A stretch of DNA of 64,000 bases from SHVZ01 sp041906305. GTDB lineage: Bacteria > Pseudomonadota > Alphaproteobacteria > SHVZ01. Numbering within the stretch: position 1 is the stretch's first letter; every line of letters starts with the position of its first letter. Both the position numbers and the translations under genes were made by a program. The notes beneath the pieces were generated by a model that had not been told where the DNA came from, did not search any database, and worked only from the letters and a program-made list of their open reading frames with translations. The stretch is taken from the NCBI GenBank assembly GCA_041906305.1, contig JAYRJL010000001.1:806001-870000 (forward strand), in the 5' to 3' direction. Shown piece after piece: positions 44,139-52,720 of the stretch.

Positions 44139-46288
44139 GCCGCCTTGCTCCGCACGTTCCGGATCAGCGACAGCACTTCCGCGGCGGCATCCGGGATGTT
44201 GGTGCCCGGGCCGAAGACGGCAGAGACGCCGTTGGCTTTCAGGAAGGCGTAGTCCTGCGGCGGGATCACGCCGCCGCAGATGATCAGGATGTCGCGGGCG
44301 CCCTCGGCGTCGAGCGCCTTCCTGAGCGCCGGCACCAGCGTCTTGTGGCCGGCGGCCTGGCTCGAGATGCCGACGACATGCACGTCGTTCTCGATCGCCT
44401 GGCGCGCGGCCTCTTCCGGTGTCGAGAACAGCGGGCCGATGTCGACGTCGAAGCCCAGATCGGCGAAGGCGGTGGCGATCACCTTGGCGCCGCGGTCGTG
44501 GCCGTCCTGGCCGAGCTTGGCAACCAGGATGCGCGGGCGGCGGCCTTCCTCCTTGGCGAAGTCCTCGGTCGCCGCGCGGATGCCGCGGAACTTTCCGTCG
44601 TCGCGGTAGGCGCCGCCGTAGATGCCGGTGACGCTGCGGATCGTCGCGCGATAGCGGCCGAAGGCGCGCTCCAGCGCGTCCGAGATTTCGCCGACCGTGG
44701 CACGCGCCCGCGTCGCCTCGATCGCCAAGGCCAGCAGATTGCCCTCGCCGGTCTCGGCGGCTTTGGTGATCGCCGCCAGCGCCGTCCGGACCTTCTCCTG
44801 GTCGCGGGTCGTCTTGACCTTCTTGAGCCGCGCGAGCTGGCTCTCGCGCACGCGGCTGTTGTCGATGTCGAGGATGTCGACCTTGGTCTCCTCGTCGGGC
44901 CGGTACTTGTTGACGCCGACGATGACGTCCTCGCCCTTGTCGACGCGGGCCTGGCGGCGTGCCGCCGACTCCTCGATGCGGAGCTTCGGCAGGCCGGCCT
45001 CGATGGCCTTGGTCATGCCGCCCATCGCCTCGACCTCGTCGATCAGCTTCATCGCGGCGTCCGCGACCGACTTGGTCAGGGCCTCGATGTAGTAGCTGCC
45101 GCCAAGCGGATCGATGACCTTCGGGATGCCGGTCTCTTCGGCGATCACCAGCTGCGTGTTGCGGGCGATGCGGGCCGAGAACGGCGTCGGGAGCGCCAGC
45201 GCCTCGTCGAAGGCGTTGGTATGCAGCGACTGGGTTCCGCCCAGCACCGCCGCCATCGCCTCGATCGTGGTGCGGATCACGTTGTTGTAGGGGTCCTGCT
45301 CGGTCAGGCTCACGCCCGAGGTCTGGCAATGGGTGCGGAGCGCCAGGCTCGCCGGCTTCTTCGGATCGAACTGCCCCATGAGCCGCGCCCACAAGAGGCG
45401 CGCGGCCCGCAGCTTGGCGATCTCCATGAAGAAGTTCATGCCGATGTTGAAGAAGAACGAGAGACGCGGCGCGAATTCGTCGACCGCGAGGCCTCGCGCC
45501 ATCGCGGCGCGCACGTAGTCGAGGCCGTCGGCGAGCGTGTAGGCGAGCTCCTGCACGCAGGTCGCCCCCGCCTCCTGGATGTGATAGCCGGAGATCGAGA
45601 TCGAGTTGAACTTCGGCATGGCCTTAGCGGTGTGCTCGATGATGTCCGAGACGATCCGCATGCTGGGTCCGGGCGGATAGATGTAGGTGTTCCGGACCAT
45701 GAACTCCTTGAGGATGTCGTTCTGGATCGTGCCGGAGAGCTTCTCCTGCGGCACGCCCTGCTCCTCCGCGGCGACGATGTAGCCCGCCAGCACCGGCAGC
45801 ACCGCGCCGTTCATCGTCATCGACACGCTCATCTTGTCGAGCGGGATCCCGTCGAAGAGCACCTTCATGTCCTCGACCGAGTCGATCGCGACGCCGGCCT
45901 TGCCGACGTCGCCGACCACGCGCGGGTGGTCGGAGTCGTATCCGCGATGCGTGGCGAGGTCGAAGGCGATCGAAAGGCCCATCTGCCCCTGGGCGAGGCA
46001 GCGGCGGTAGAAGGCGTTGGAGTCCTCGGCGGTCGAGAAGCCGGCGTACTGCCGGATGGTCCACGGGCGGTTGGCGTACATGGTCGCCCGGGGCCCACGG
46101 ACATAGGGGGCGATGCCGGGGAGGCTGCCCAGGTGCTCGATCCCCTCGAGGTCCGATTCGGTGTAGAGCGCCTTGACCGGGATGCCTTCGGGGGTCTGCC
46201 AGACCAGGGTCGCGGGGTCGCCCTCGGGACCCAGCTCCTTCGCCGCCAGCCTTTGCCAGTCCTCGATCGCCGGTCGCTTGGCGCTCAT
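44135..46288 (-). CDS. scpA: Methylmalonyl-CoA mutase
   Basis: The 717-residue large-subunit mutase isomerises methylmalonyl-CoA to succinyl-CoA with adenosylcobalamin. The catalytic barrel (about 20-560) contains CQTSGVSLTEQDPYNN, and the C-terminal B12 domain (about 585-715) has DGHDRGAKVIA with the cobalt-binding His and GISSQAAGH. It is the catalytic chain; no small MutA-type subunit or meaB chaperone is adjacent. Stop shared with the convergent MFS gene. Confidence 0.96.
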   Translation of the reverse strand: MSAKRPAIEDWQRLAAKELGPEGDPATLVWQTPEGIPVKALYTESDLEGIEHLGSLPGIAPYVRGPRATMYANRPWTIRQYAGFSTAEDSNAFYRRCLAQGQMGLSIAFDLATHRGYDSDHPRVVGDVGKAGVAIDSVEDMKVLFDGIPLDKMSVSMTMNGAVLPVLAGYIVAAEEQGVPQEKLSGTIQNDILKEFMVRNTYIYPPGPSMRIVSDIIEHTAKAMPKFNSISISGYHIQEAGATCVQELAYTLADGLDYVRAAMARGLAVDEFAPRLSFFFNIGMNFFMEIAKLRAARLLWARLMGQFDPKKPASLALRTHCQTSGVSLTEQDPYNNVIRTTIEAMAAVLGGTQSLHTNAFDEALALPTPFSARIARNTQLVIAEETGIPKVIDPLGGSYYIEALTKSVADAAMKLIDEVEAMGGMTKAIEAGLPKLRIEESAARRQARVDKGEDVIVGVNKYRPDEETKVDILDIDNSRVRESQLARLKKVKTTRDQEKVRTALAAITKAAETGEGNLLALAIEATRARATVGEISDALERAFGRYRATIRSVTGIYGGAYRDDGKFRGIRAATEDFAKEEGRRPRILVAKLGQDGHDRGAKVIATAFADLGFDVDIGPLFSTPEEAARQAIENDVHVVGISSQAAGHKTLVPALRKALDAEGARDILIICGGVIPPQDYAFLKANGVSAVFGPGTNIPDAAAEVLSLIRNVRSKAA

Positions 46289-46593
46289 GGGGCTTTCCCA
46301 GTCGTCTTAATTCAAGGAAGTCCGACTATAGGCCCGGGTCGGAACGGCCGTCCACGCCGGGGGGCGGCGGTTTCGCCCGTCGGCGCGACACTTTGGCGCA
46401 AGTATGGCCGCCTTGCGGCAGGGCCGCCCCTTGGATAGCCTCCGCGACAGGGTGGCCGGCTTGATGCCGACCGGGGGCAAGTCCTTTCAGGGCAAGACCT
46501 TAGGTCAGGTGGGAACCGGTCCGCCGGGCCGTGTCCGGGGGTTCGCCGGTCGCGGTTCGGGTCGTTTCCGCAATTAACACGGGTCCGAGACCG
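46289..46593. other. 305-bp gap between scpA and coxB
   Basis: Divergent spacer upstream of both scpA and coxB, so it should hold the promoters of both. A minus-strand TATAGT (46330-46325) could be a -10 box for scpA, but no convincing -35 accompanies it. No tRNA, terminator or small ORF with good support is seen. Confidence 0.5.
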
Positions 46594-47430
46594 ATGCTTG
46601 AGATCGTGCGGATGGTGCAACGCCTCGGCTTTGGATTGCTGGCGCTTCTCGCCGGCGTCGGGCCGTCCCTCGCTGCCGAGCCGAAGCCCTGGCAGCTGGG
46701 AATGCAGGAACCGGCCTCGCTGGTGAAGCTTCGGATCCACGACTTCCACGACTTCCTTCTGGTGATCATCACGCTGATCACGATCTTCGTGCTCGCGCTG
46801 ATGGTCTACATCTGCGTGAAGTTCCGGAAGGGCGCCAACCCGAACCCCTCGAAGACCACGCACAACACCACGCTCGAGGTGCTGTGGACGGTGATCCCGG
46901 TGGTCATCCTGGTGGTCATCGCGGTGCCGTCGTTCAAGCTGCTCTACTACGGGGATCGCACGCCGAACCCGGAGATGACCCTCAAGGTCGTCGGCCACCA
47001 GTGGTACTGGTCCTACGAGTATCCGGACCTCGGCGAGGTGAAGTTCGACTCGAACATCATCCAGCCGGCCGACCTGAAGCCGGGCCAGAAGCGCCTGCTC
47101 GACGTCGACCAGCCGGTGGTGCTGCCGATCAACACCAACGTCCGGATCCAGTTCGCCTCGACCGACGTGATGCATTCCTGGTTCATGCCGGCGCTCGGCG
47201 TGCAGGTCTACACGACCCCCGGCCGCCTCAACGAAGGCTGGGTCAACATCACCAAGGAAGGCACCTACTACGGCCAGTGCAATCAGATCTGCGGCGTGAA
47301 CCACGGGTACATGCCGATCAAGATCCAGGCGCTGTCGAAGGACGCCTACGCAAAGTGGACCGAGGAGGCGAAGAAGAAGTTCGCCCGGGCCCCCGCTTCC
47401 ACCAACGTCGCTCAGATTCCGCAGCACTGA
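46594..47430 (+). CDS. coxB: Cytochrome c oxidase subunit II
   Basis: The 278-residue product has a signal/first helix (about 1-28), two more membrane helices (about 50-70 and 92-112) and the periplasmic CuA domain with GQCNQICGVNHGYMP (about 227-241) holding Cys, Cys, His and Met ligands, and VGHQWYWSYEY near 140. The CuA centre receives electrons from cytochrome c. ATG 46594 fits the family; an in-frame start at 46531 would add 21 unmatched residues. coxA follows 16 bases later. Confidence 0.96.
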   Translation: MLEIVRMVQRLGFGLLALLAGVGPSLAAEPKPWQLGMQEPASLVKLRIHDFHDFLLVIITLITIFVLALMVYICVKFRKGANPNPSKTTHNTTLEVLWTVIPVVILVVIAVPSFKLLYYGDRTPNPEMTLKVVGHQWYWSYEYPDLGEVKFDSNIIQPADLKPGQKRLLDVDQPVVLPINTNVRIQFASTDVMHSWFMPALGVQVYTTPGRLNEGWVNITKEGTYYGQCNQICGVNHGYMPIKIQALSKDAYAKWTEEAKKKFARAPASTNVAQIPQH

Positions 47431-47446
47431 GCGAGGGAGAGCACGC

Positions 47447-49066
47447 ATGTCCGCCAAGACCGACGCTCACGGCCACGGGCACGACGCCCACGGTCATGAC
47501 CATCACGACCACGTCCCCAGCTTCTTCGTGCGTTGGTTCTTCTCGACCAACCACAAGGACATCGGCACCCTCTACCTGATCTTCGCCGTCATCGCCGGCC
47601 TGATCGGCGGCGCCATGAGCGTCCTGTTCCGCATGGAACTGCAGATGCCGGGCGACCAGGTCCTCGGCGGCGACCACCAGTTCTTCAACGTGCTCATCAC
47701 CGCGCACGGCCTCATCATGGTGTTCTTCATGGTGATGCCGGCGATGATCGGCGGCTTCGGCAACTGGCTGGTGCCGATCATGATCGGCGCGCCCGACATG
47801 GCGTTCCCGCGCATGAACAACATCAGCTTCTGGCTGCTGATCCCGTCGTTCGTGCTGCTGCTGGGCTCGTCCCTCATCGACGGCGGCGCCGGCGTCGGCT
47901 GGACGGTCTATCCGCCGCTCTCCAGCATCGCCGGGCATCCGGGTCTCAGCGTCGACATGGCGATCTTCTCGCTGCACATCGCCGGCGCGTCGTCGATCCT
48001 GGGCGCGATCAACTTCATCACCACGATCTTCAACATGCGCGCGCCCGGCATGACGCTGCACAAGATGCCGCTGTTCGTGTGGGCGGTGCTGGTGACGGCG
48101 TTCCTGCTGCTGCTGTCGCTGCCGGTCCTGGCCGGTGCGATCACCATGCTGCTGACCGACCGCCACTTCGGCACGGCCTTCTTCGAGCCGGCCGGCGGCG
48201 GCGACCCGGTGCTGTTCCTGCACCTGTTCTGGTTCTTCGGTCACCCCGAGGTGTACATCCTGATCCTGCCGGGCTTCGGCATGATCAGCCACATCGTCTC
48301 GACCTTCTCGCGCAAGCCCGTGTTCGGCTATCTCGGCATGGCCTACGCGATGGTCGCGATCGGCGCGATCGGCTTCGTCGTGTGGGCGCACCACATGTAC
48401 ACGGTCGGCCTCGACGTCGACACGCGCGCCTACTTCACCGCGGCGACCATGGTCATCGCGGTGCCGACGGGCGTTAAGATCTTCTCGTGGCTCGCCACCA
48501 TGTGGGGCGGGTCGATCGAGTACCGCGTGCCGATGCTGTGGGCATTGGGCTTCATCTTCCTGTTCACCGTCGGAGGCGTCACCGGCGTCGTGCTGGCGAA
48601 TGCCGGTTCGGACGTCTCGCTGCACAACACCTATTACGTGGTGGCCCACTTCCACTACGTGCTGTCGCTGGGTGCGGTGTTCGCGATCTTCGCCGGGTTC
48701 TACTTCTGGATATCGAAGATGTCCGGGCGCCAATACAACGAGACCTTCGGGAAGATCCACTTCTGGACGACGTTCATCGGCGTGAACCTGACGTTCTTCC
48801 CGATGCACTTCCTCGGCCTTGCCGGCATGCCGCGCCGCATCCCGGACTATCCGGATGCGTTCGCCGGCTGGAACATGATCGCCTCCTACGGCTCCTACAT
48901 CTCGTTCGCCTCGACCCTCTTCTTCGTCGTCATCGTGTTCCACACGCTGCTGGCGGGTAAGAAGGTCGGTGCCAATCCGTGGGGCGAGGGTGCGACCACG
49001 CTCGAATGGACGGTGAGCTCGCCGCCTCCGTTCCACACCTTCGACCGCGTTCCGGTCGTGAAGTAA
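47447..49066 (+). CDS. coxA: Cytochrome c oxidase subunit I
   Basis: The 539-residue catalytic subunit has a His-rich N-terminus, twelve helices and the canonical HPEVYILILPGFG (CuB His-Tyr), WAHHMYTVGLDVDTRAYF and HFHYVLS sequences. It reduces oxygen at the heme a3-CuB site and pumps protons (aa3-type). GAGGGAGAG precedes ATG 47447. It lies between coxB and the heme O synthase gene. Confidence 0.98.
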   Translation: MSAKTDAHGHGHDAHGHDHHDHVPSFFVRWFFSTNHKDIGTLYLIFAVIAGLIGGAMSVLFRMELQMPGDQVLGGDHQFFNVLITAHGLIMVFFMVMPAMIGGFGNWLVPIMIGAPDMAFPRMNNISFWLLIPSFVLLLGSSLIDGGAGVGWTVYPPLSSIAGHPGLSVDMAIFSLHIAGASSILGAINFITTIFNMRAPGMTLHKMPLFVWAVLVTAFLLLLSLPVLAGAITMLLTDRHFGTAFFEPAGGGDPVLFLHLFWFFGHPEVYILILPGFGMISHIVSTFSRKPVFGYLGMAYAMVAIGAIGFVVWAHHMYTVGLDVDTRAYFTAATMVIAVPTGVKIFSWLATMWGGSIEYRVPMLWALGFIFLFTVGGVTGVVLANAGSDVSLHNTYYVVAHFHYVLSLGAVFAIFAGFYFWISKMSGRQYNETFGKIHFWTTFIGVNLTFFPMHFLGLAGMPRRIPDYPDAFAGWNMIASYGSYISFASTLFFVVIVFHTLLAGKKVGANPWGEGATTLEWTVSSPPPFHTFDRVPVVK

Positions 49067-49077
49067 GCAGCGGTTTC

Positions 49078-49986
49078 GTGTCAGACACCTCGATCGACGC
49101 ACGCACCGGCGCCCTGGGGGCCGTCCTCGACGGCCCTCAGGTGTCGGACTACTGGGAGCTCCTGAAGCCCCGGGTGATGTCGCTCGTCGTGTTCACGGGG
49201 TTCGCCGGCCTGTTCGTGGCGCCGGGCCATCTCAATCCGATCCTGGCGGCGGTCGCGGTGCTCTGCATCGCCGTCGGCTCGGGCGCGGCCGGCGCGATCA
49301 ACATGTGGTTCGACCGCGACATCGACGCGGTCATGGCGCGCACCTCCGCCCGTCCGATCCCGGCCGGCCGCGTGCAGCCGGGCGAAGCGCTGGGCTTCGG
49401 CGTCGTGCTCGCCGCCGGCTCGGTCCTCGTCATGGGGATCGGCGTCAACTGGATGGCCGCGGCGTTGCTCGCATCCGCGATCCTCTTCTATGTCTTCGTC
49501 TACACGATGTGGCTGAAGCGCCGGACGCCGCAGAACATCGTGATCGGCGGTGCCGCCGGCGCCTTCCCGCCGATGATCGGCTGGGCCGCGGTCACCGGCG
49601 ACGTCTCCGTCGCCTCGGTCGTGCTGTTCCTCCTGATCTTCTTCTGGACCCCGCCGCATTTCTGGGCGCTGGCCCTGTTCCGCTCGGGCGACTACGCCAA
49701 GGCCGGCGTACCGATGCTGCCGGTCGTGGCCGGTGCCGCCGCGACCAAGCGCCAGATGCTGATCTACACGCTGATCCTGCTGCCGCTGGCGCTGGCGCCC
49801 TACGCGCTCGGCATCGCCGGGATCTGGTATGCGGCCGGCGCCGCGGTGCTTGGCGGCCTCTTCGTGCTCTCCTCGCTCCGCGTGCTCGGCAGCGACGACG
49901 ACAAGCCGGCCAAGCAGATGTTCGGCTTCTCGATCCTCTACCTGTTCGCGCTGTTCGCGCTCCTGATCGTGGATCGGGCGGGATGA
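49078..49986 (+). CDS. ctaB: Protoheme IX farnesyltransferase (heme O synthase)
   Basis: The 302-residue UbiA-family membrane enzyme farnesylates heme B to heme O, the precursor of heme A for coxA. The prenyl-binding NMWFDRDIDAVMARTSARP (about 76-94) with Asp-x3-Asp motif is clear. GTG 49078 (VSDTSIDART) is chosen; the longer frame is inside coxA. Its stop overlaps the next small gene (ATGA). Confidence 0.93.
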   Translation: MSDTSIDARTGALGAVLDGPQVSDYWELLKPRVMSLVVFTGFAGLFVAPGHLNPILAAVAVLCIAVGSGAAGAINMWFDRDIDAVMARTSARPIPAGRVQPGEALGFGVVLAAGSVLVMGIGVNWMAAALLASAILFYVFVYTMWLKRRTPQNIVIGGAAGAFPPMIGWAAVTGDVSVASVVLFLLIFFWTPPHFWALALFRSGDYAKAGVPMLPVVAGAAATKRQMLIYTLILLPLALAPYALGIAGIWYAAGAAVLGGLFVLSSLRVLGSDDDKPAKQMFGFSILYLFALFALLIVDRAG

Positions 49987-50120
49987 CGGCGATGACCGAG
50001 CAGGATGGCAAGGAGTTCGTCAGGCGCAGGAAGGCGCGCAACCGCGCCATGCTGGTCGTGCTGCTGGCGCTCTGCGTCCTCTTCTACGTCATGACCATCG
50101 CGCGGATGGGAGGCCACTGA
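49983..50120 (+). CDS. Small membrane protein in the cox operon (CoxF-like)
   Basis: The 45-residue product has a charged N-terminus (MTAMTEQDGKEFVRRRKAR) and one hydrophobic helix (about 22-40, MLVVLLALCVLFYVMTIARM). It overlaps ctaB by ATGA and ctaG by TGATG, so it is clearly translated as part of the operon. Similar small ORFs between ctaB and ctaG are often called CoxF in alphaproteobacteria; an oxidase-assembly role is inferred from position. Confidence 0.8.
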   Translation: MTAMTEQDGKEFVRRRKARNRAMLVVLLALCVLFYVMTIARMGGH

Positions 50121-50701
50121 TGGCCGCCTCCAATGCCAAGGTCGCGGGTCTGGTCGCCGGCGTCGCCGTCGGCATGTTCGCGCTGGCCTACGCCTCCGTG
50201 CCGCTCTACCAGCTCTTCTGCCAGGTGACGGGCTACGGCGGCACCACGCAGCGCGCCGACGCGCCGCCCGACCACACGATCGACCGCTGGATCACCGTCA
50301 GCTTCAACGCCGACGTGGCGACCGACCTGCCCTGGAACTTCCGTCCGGCCGAGCGGTCGGTGAGGATCAAGGTCGGCGAGCCGATGCTGGTCCACTACCT
50401 CGCCGAGAACTACGGCCGGGAGACGGTGGTGGGGACCGCCACCTTCAACGTGACCCCGTCGAAGGCCGGCATCTACTTCAACAAGCTCGAATGCTTCTGC
50501 TTCACCGAGCAGGTGCTGAAGCCGGGCGAGAAGGTCGAGATGCCGATCACCTTCTTCCTCGACCCCGATCTCGCCAAGGACAAGCACATGGACGCCGTCG
50601 GCGCCCTCACGCTGTCCTACAGCTTCTTCAAGGCCAAGAACCAGGAAGGCGCCCGCCCGATCGCGGACGCCTCCGGGTCCAAGGCGCCCAAGGTGAACTA
50701 G
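50120..50701 (+). CDS. ctaG: Cytochrome c oxidase assembly protein CtaG/Cox11
   Basis: The 193-residue copper chaperone has an N-terminal membrane helix (about 7-26), YQLFCQVTGYGGTTQ (Cys35) and the copper-binding CFCFTEQ (about 123-129) in the periplasmic domain. Cox11 delivers copper to CuB of subunit I. Its ATG overlaps the CoxF-like stop. Confidence 0.95.
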   Translation: MAASNAKVAGLVAGVAVGMFALAYASVPLYQLFCQVTGYGGTTQRADAPPDHTIDRWITVSFNADVATDLPWNFRPAERSVRIKVGEPMLVHYLAENYGRETVVGTATFNVTPSKAGIYFNKLECFCFTEQVLKPGEKVEMPITFFLDPDLAKDKHMDAVGALTLSYSFFKAKNQEGARPIADASGSKAPKVN

Positions 50702-50723
50702 CGTCACTCCGGAGAGACGTCAG

Positions 50724-51551
50724 ATGAGCGAAAACCCCGTCGTCGTCGGCAGCCGCGCCCACACCTACCACCTGGTGGACCCGAGCCCGTGGCCGCTGGT
50801 CGGCTCCATGGCCTCGCTGGTGCTCGTCGCCGGCACGCTCATGTGGTTCGTCGAGAAGGGCCCCTGGGTCCTGATCCTCGGCCTGATCCTGGTGCTGGGC
50901 ACCATGGCCTTCTGGTGGCGCGACGTCGTGAACGAGGCCGAGCACCAGGGGCACCATTCGCCGGTGGTCCAGATCGGGCTCCGCTACGGCATGGCGCTGT
51001 TCATCGCCTCCGAGGTGATGTTCTTCTCGGCCTTCTTCTGGGCCTTCTTCGGCAACGCGCTCTACCCGACCGAGGCGATCAACCACGTCTGGCCGCCGGC
51101 CAACGTGATCACCTTCGATCCGTTCGACCTGCCGTTCATGAACACGCTGATCCTGCTGCTTTCGGGCTGCACGGTCACCTGGGCGCACCATGCCCTGATC
51201 GAAGGCGACCGCAAGGGGCTGATCCGCGGCCTCGGCTGCACCATCCTGCTGGGCGCGCTGTTCACCTGCGTGCAGGCCTACGAGTACAGCCACGCCGCCT
51301 TCGGCTTCAAGGACGGCATCTACTCGTCGGTCTTCTTCATGGCGACCGGCTTCCACGGCTTCCATGTCCTCGTCGGCACGATCTTTCTGATCGTCTGCTT
51401 CTTCCGCGCGCTCGCCGGGCACTTCAAGCCCAACCAGCACTTCGGCTTCGAGGCGGCGGCCTGGTACTGGCACTTCGTCGACGTGGTCTGGCTGTTCCTG
51501 TTCATCTGCATCTACTGGTGGGGCGCCGGCCACAACGTCGGCGGCCACTGA
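50724..51551 (+). CDS. coxC: Cytochrome c oxidase subunit III
   Basis: The 275-residue product has about seven membrane helices and CoxC hallmarks YHLVDPSPWPL, EVMFFSAFFWAFF and the C-terminal YWHFVDVVWLFLF. Subunit III stabilises the proton uptake side of the oxidase. A strong terminator follows 24 bases after the stop. Confidence 0.96.
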   Translation: MSENPVVVGSRAHTYHLVDPSPWPLVGSMASLVLVAGTLMWFVEKGPWVLILGLILVLGTMAFWWRDVVNEAEHQGHHSPVVQIGLRYGMALFIASEVMFFSAFFWAFFGNALYPTEAINHVWPPANVITFDPFDLPFMNTLILLLSGCTVTWAHHALIEGDRKGLIRGLGCTILLGALFTCVQAYEYSHAAFGFKDGIYSSVFFMATGFHGFHVLVGTIFLIVCFFRALAGHFKPNQHFGFEAAAWYWHFVDVVWLFLFICIYWWGAGHNVGGH

Positions 51552-51574
51552 CCGCTAGCTCCCGGATTTCCGGA

Positions 51575-51608
51575 AAGAGGGCCGCGCGAAAGCGCGGCCC
51601 TCTTGTTT
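51575..51608 (+). terminator. Terminator after coxC
   Basis: A perfect 13-bp stem AAGAGGGCCGCGC/GCGCGGCCCTCTT (51575-51587 with 51592-51604) closes a GAAA tetraloop, followed by GTTT. It probably limits read-through into the DUF983-surf1 part. Confidence 0.85.
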
Positions 51609-51638
51609 CGGGCCTCGCCTTCAGGCACAGGGTAGCCC

Positions 51639-52004
51639 GTGCCCGATACATATCCGCCGCTTCCGCCCGTCTCGACCGGGCTTCGCTGCCGTTGCCCGCG
51701 CTGCGGGCAGGGCCGTCTCCTGGGTCTGCTCGCGGTCCGCGAGCGCTGCGAGGTCTGCGGCCTCGACTTCCGTGCCCATGACGCCGGCGACGGCCCGGCC
51801 GTCTTCGTGATCCTGCTCCTGGGCGCGCTGGTGGTGCCGATGGCCCTGTTCGCCGAGACGAAGCTGGAGCCGCCGATGTGGTTCCACGCAGTGGTCTGGC
51901 CGCCCGTGATCCTGGTGCTCGCGATCGCCATGCTGCGGCCGCTTAAGGGCCTCCTGGTGGCGCTCCAGTACCGCCACCGCGGCCTTGGAGACGACGCCGC
52001 ATGA
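51639..52004 (+). CDS. DUF983 family membrane protein
   Basis: The 121-residue product has the DUF983 zinc-ribbon N-terminus (RCPRCGQGRLL and CEVCGLDF) and two membrane helices (about 53-73 and 82-102). DUF983 genes are commonly next to oxidase operons in alphaproteobacteria, where an assembly or membrane role is suspected but not shown. The start is GTG 51639; the 3' end overlaps the surf1 ATG (ATGA). Confidence 0.88.
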   Translation: MPDTYPPLPPVSTGLRCRCPRCGQGRLLGLLAVRERCEVCGLDFRAHDAGDGPAVFVILLLGALVVPMALFAETKLEPPMWFHAVVWPPVILVLAIAMLRPLKGLLVALQYRHRGLGDDAA

Positions 52005-52720
52005 TCCGCCGATTTCGCCCGACCTTCTGGCCGACCCTGATCTCGGTGCCGGCGCTGCTCGTGCTGCTGGGTCTCGGCACCTGGCAGGTGAACCGGCTCG
52101 CCTGGAAGGAAGGCCTGATCCGCGCCTTCGCCGAGCGCGTGAACGCCGAGCCGCTCACGACCGCGCCGCCGGGCAAGGCGCATGAAGACCAGGAGTACCG
52201 CCGCGTCCGGCTCTCGGGCCACTATCTCAACGACCAGGAGATGTTCCTCGCCGGACGCACCTTCAACGGCCGCGGCGGCTGGGCGATCCTGACGCCGTTC
52301 CGCGCCGACGACGGCACGCTGGTGATCGTCGACCGGGGCTGGGTGCCGCTCGATCGCAAGGACCCGAAGACCCGGCCGCAGAGCCTGATCGAGGGCCCGA
52401 CCACGGTGGAAGGCCTCATCCGCAGGCCCAACCTCAGGACCTACTTCACGCCCGAGAACGAGCCCGACAAGAACCTCTGGTTCTCGGCCGACGTCGAGGC
52501 GATGGCGAGGAAGTCCGGCCTGCCGCAGGTCCGGCCCTACCTGGTCGAAGGCCTTCGCCAGACCATCCCCGGCGGCTTCCCGGTAGGCGGCGAGATCCAG
52601 GTCGCGCTCCGCAACGATCATCTGCAGTACGCGATCACCTGGTACTCGCTGGCAATCGCGCTGGCGGTGATCTACGTCCTCTTCCACCTCAAGCTCGAAC
52701 GCGAGAAAGAGAGCCGATGA
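52001..52720 (+). CDS. surf1: SURF1 family heme a insertion protein
   Basis: The 239-residue product has an N-terminal helix (about 11-27) leading into GTWQVNRLAWKEGLI, a soluble domain with FNGRGGWAILTPF and VDRGWVP, and a C-terminal helix (about 211-230), the SURF1 two-helix layout. SURF1 helps insert heme a into subunit I. It overlaps DUF983 upstream and the M32 gene downstream by four bases each. Confidence 0.93.
   Translation: MIRRFRPTFWPTLISVPALLVLLGLGTWQVNRLAWKEGLIRAFAERVNAEPLTTAPPGKAHEDQEYRRVRLSGHYLNDQEMFLAGRTFNGRGGWAILTPFRADDGTLVIVDRGWVPLDRKDPKTRPQSLIEGPTTVEGLIRRPNLRTYFTPENEPDKNLWFSADVEAMARKSGLPQVRPYLVEGLRQTIPGGFPVGGEIQVALRNDHLQYAITWYSLAIALAVIYVLFHLKLEREKESR

Noticed and set aside
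43715..46438. 907-codon plus-strand open frame
   Set aside because: Antisense to methylmalonyl-CoA mutase, whose conserved motifs fix the coding strand.
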